A model generated the notes under the pieces. It was not told where the DNA came from. It made no database searches and saw only the letters and a list, made by a program, of their open reading frames with translations. Of a stretch of DNA of 5,926 nucleotides, positions 4,917 to 5,926 are shown one piece after another. Both the position numbers and the translations under genes were made by a program. Source of the DNA: Halanaeroarchaeum sp051744605. Its GTDB lineage: Archaea > Halobacteriota > Halobacteria > Halobacteriales > Halobacteriaceae. Where the stretch lies: positions 1 to 5,926 of the forward strand of contig JBNJDE010000121.1 in assembly GCA_051744605.1 (NCBI GenBank). The letters are read 5' to 3'. The stretch's first letter is position 1, and every line of letters starts with the position of its first letter.

Positions 4917-5664
4917 ACGACCACTCCTGGAGGGCCTGGCGGACGAAGTCGGTCTCCGGGTCCCGGAACAGCGTCGCCGACCCATCGAACCCGTCGAAAT
5001 CGACTCCTCGCACGACCGCGACGGGATTCCCCCCGTCGCCCTCGCCCGTGACGAGGTTCGCGGTGGCGGCGAGTTCGTCGACGATGGCCTCTACCGTCGC
5101 TTCGAGTTCGCGGCCGTCGCGGTCGGTCTCGCCCCGCCAATCGCGTGTCGCGGGCAGTCCCGACCAGCCGATGGCGACCCCACGTTGCCCGATCCGGAAC
5201 GGTCGTCCAGAGGTGTCGGTCACCACGACCGCGACGTCCCCATCGAAGGCCTCGCGGAGTCGCGTTGCGCTCGCCTGGGGGTCCTCGGGCAGCAAGAGGA
5301 GTTCGGCGCCGCCCGTATTCGATCGGTCGATGCCCGCATTGACCCCGACGTGGCCGAACTGCGTCACGGCCAGGACGAACGGACGCGTCATCAGGAGGTC
5401 CGCGGACTCCTCGAGGATCGCCTGGGCGAACCGCGGGTCCTTCGGTTCGCCAGTGGCGGCCGCTATTCCGTCGGCGATCTCGACGGCCCGCTCGCCCGGT
5501 TCGAAGTCGGCGAGGTCGGCCGTCCGCCCCTCCGCCTTCGAGACGATCGTGCTGGCGACCAGGACGACGTCGCCATCCGACAGGTCGGCCCGCTCGGCGA
5601 CGAGGGCACCCAGGTCGTCACCCGGCCGTATCTCGGGGAGGTCCGGGACTGCGAAGGCCTGCAT
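4903..5664 (-). CDS. cofE: Coenzyme F420-0:L-glutamate ligase CofE
   Basis: This 253-residue enzyme uses GTP to add L-glutamate residues to F420-0, completing coenzyme F420. Landmarks (numbered from the GTG two codons upstream of the chosen ATG) are PEIRPGDDL (12-20), DGDVVLVASTIVSKAEGR (32-49), DPRFAQAILEES (78-89), GHVGVNAGIDRSN (106-118), VVVTDTSGRPFRIGQRGVAIG (148-168) and WSGLPATRDWRG. The Asp of NAGIDxSN and the TDT motif bind metal in the CofE family. It is the stand-alone archaeal form, lacking the C-terminal reductase domain of actinobacterial FbiB. The ATG at 5664 is chosen over GTG 5670 because the TATA box CTTTTAG lies 27 bases upstream of it. Its TGA lies inside the start of mer, an F420-using enzyme, so maturation and use of the cofactor are linked in one operon. 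Confidence 0.94.
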   Translation of the reverse strand: MQAFAVPDLPEIRPGDDLGALVAERADLSDGDVVLVASTIVSKAEGRTADLADFEPGERAVEIADGIAAATGEPKDPRFAQAILEESADLLMTRPFVLAVTQFGHVGVNAGIDRSNTGGAELLLLPEDPQASATRLREAFDGDVAVVVTDTSGRPFRIGQRGVAIGWSGLPATRDWRGETDRDGRELEATVEAIVDELAATANLVTGEGDGGNPVAVVRGVDFDGFDGSATLFRDPETDFVRQALQEWSYAGH

Positions 5665-5687
5665 GCTCACCCGTTGTCGTCGGTCGC

Positions 5688-5694
5688 CTAAAAG
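5688..5694 (-). promoter_or_regulatory. TATA box for the cofE-mer operon
   Basis: CTTTTAG on the minus strand is centred 27 bases upstream of the cofE ATG at 5664. This is leaderless spacing and presumably drives the cofE-mer transcript. One arm of an inverted repeat (5701-5709) lies just upstream of it. Confidence 0.65.
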
Positions 5695-5700
5695 GTCGAC

Positions 5701-5785
5701 CGATACCGGAGATGGCTGACCCGGTCGTGGAGGGAGGTGGCGTCATGCGACGATGGGTCACGGTACCACAGAGCGACCGGTATCG
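5701..5785. repeat. 9-base perfect inverted repeat between divergent cofE and Nudix promoters
   Basis: CGATACCGG at 5701-5709 is the exact reverse complement of CCGGTATCG at 5777-5785, with 67 bases between. The left arm abuts the upstream side of the cofE TATA box. The right arm lies about 55-60 bases before the Nudix ATG at 5839. The arms are too far apart for a normal terminator hairpin, so two copies of a regulator half-site are possible. A chance match in GC-rich DNA is not excluded. The rest of this 174-base gap holds no gene I can support. Confidence 0.35.
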
Positions 5786-5807
5786 TTCACCCGCTGGCTC
5801 CCCAAAG

Positions 5808-5815
5808 AAGCAAAT
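5808..5815 (+). promoter_or_regulatory. TATA-like box for the terminal Nudix gene
   Basis: AAGCAAAT is centred about 26-27 bases upstream of the ATG at 5839. It is preceded by a purine-rich CCAAAGA that may act as the TFB recognition element. The spacing is leaderless and supports the start. Confidence 0.45.
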
Positions 5816-5838
5816 CCTCCGCCCCAGTCAGTGTACTC

Positions 5839-5926
5839 ATGGACGAAACGCGGGTCGTCACGGTCTTCCTGCGGCACGAGGCCGACGTCCTCCTGCTCCG
5901 GCGTAGCGACGCCGTCGGCTCCTACA
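5839..5926 (+). CDS. Probable Nudix hydrolase, N-terminus only (cut off by window end)
   Basis: Only 29 codons are visible: MDETRVVTVFLRHEADVLLL followed by RRSDAVGSY. The pattern of a first beta-strand VVTVFLRH, a turn, then VLLLRRSDAVGSY is the usual opening of haloarchaeal Nudix-domain proteins, where the text normally continues with PGRW and, further on, the Nudix box. The box itself is outside the window, so the assignment rests on the N-terminal pattern alone. The gene diverges from cofE and has a TATA-like box at leaderless distance. Confidence 0.6.
   Translation, partial: MDETRVVTVFLRHEADVLLLRRSDAVGSY

Noticed and set aside
4032..5051. 339-codon plus-strand frame opposite mer and cofE
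   Set aside because: The minus strand encodes unmistakable Mer and CofE motifs. The plus frame is a third-position GC shadow with no recognisable domain.
4906..5691. 261-codon plus-strand frame opposite cofE
   Set aside because: It is the complement of the CofE coding frame, has repetitive Arg/Gly/Asp composition and no promoter at its start.
1..5926. Defence, toxin-antitoxin, CRISPR or mobile-element system
   Set aside because: No direct-repeat array, transposase, integrase, restriction or toxin motif was found on either strand. The small proteins next to each other lack the usual toxin-antitoxin features.

Overview
The window looks like an ordinary stretch of a haloarchaeal (class Halobacteria) chromosome. 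The signs are very high GC, strongly acidic proteins rich in Asp and Glu with few Lys, haloarchaea-specific protein families, and an archaeal leaderless gene layout: seven of the ten starts have an AT-rich TATA-like box about 26-28 bases upstream and no Shine-Dalgarno sequence. I found no mobile element, CRISPR array, tRNA, rRNA or phage-like gene. I also found no convincing undescribed multi-gene system. The interest lies in several small uncharacterised conserved families and in some gene-architecture details.

Layout. Bases 1-493 (-) hold the first 164 residues of a MaoC-like hydratase, probably of the mesaconyl/itaconyl-CoA hydratase type. Diverging from it is a (+) run: rimI-type N-acetyltransferase (606-1106), a small zinc-finger protein of DUF5810 type (1139-1489), a DUF5809-type protein (1513-1929), a Nudix hydrolase of ADP-ribose pyrophosphatase type (1980-2513) and a single-domain rhodanese (2604-2927). 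Converging on these from the other strand are a SUI1/aIF1 translation factor (2976-3269, -) and a small acidic zinc-ribbon protein (3412-3687, -).

A 58-residue membrane protein (3760-3936, +) diverges from the zinc-ribbon gene. Its stop codon overlaps the stop of the convergent mer gene. cofE (4906-5664 coding, plus stop from 4903, -) and mer (3933-4916, -) overlap by 14 bases and form a coenzyme F420 operon: CofE adds glutamate to F420-0, and Mer is an F420-dependent reductase of C1 metabolism. Diverging from cofE, a second Nudix-type gene begins at 5839 (+) and runs off the window.

How the genes work together. The firmest functional link is cofE-mer, where cofactor maturation sits beside a cofactor user. 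rimI, DUF5810 and DUF5809 are closely packed and probably partly co-transcribed. The zinc-finger gene also seems to have its own promoter inside the 3' end of rimI. The remaining genes look like independent single-gene units with their own leaderless promoters. Nearly all of the long open frames opposite these genes are GC-rich shadows.
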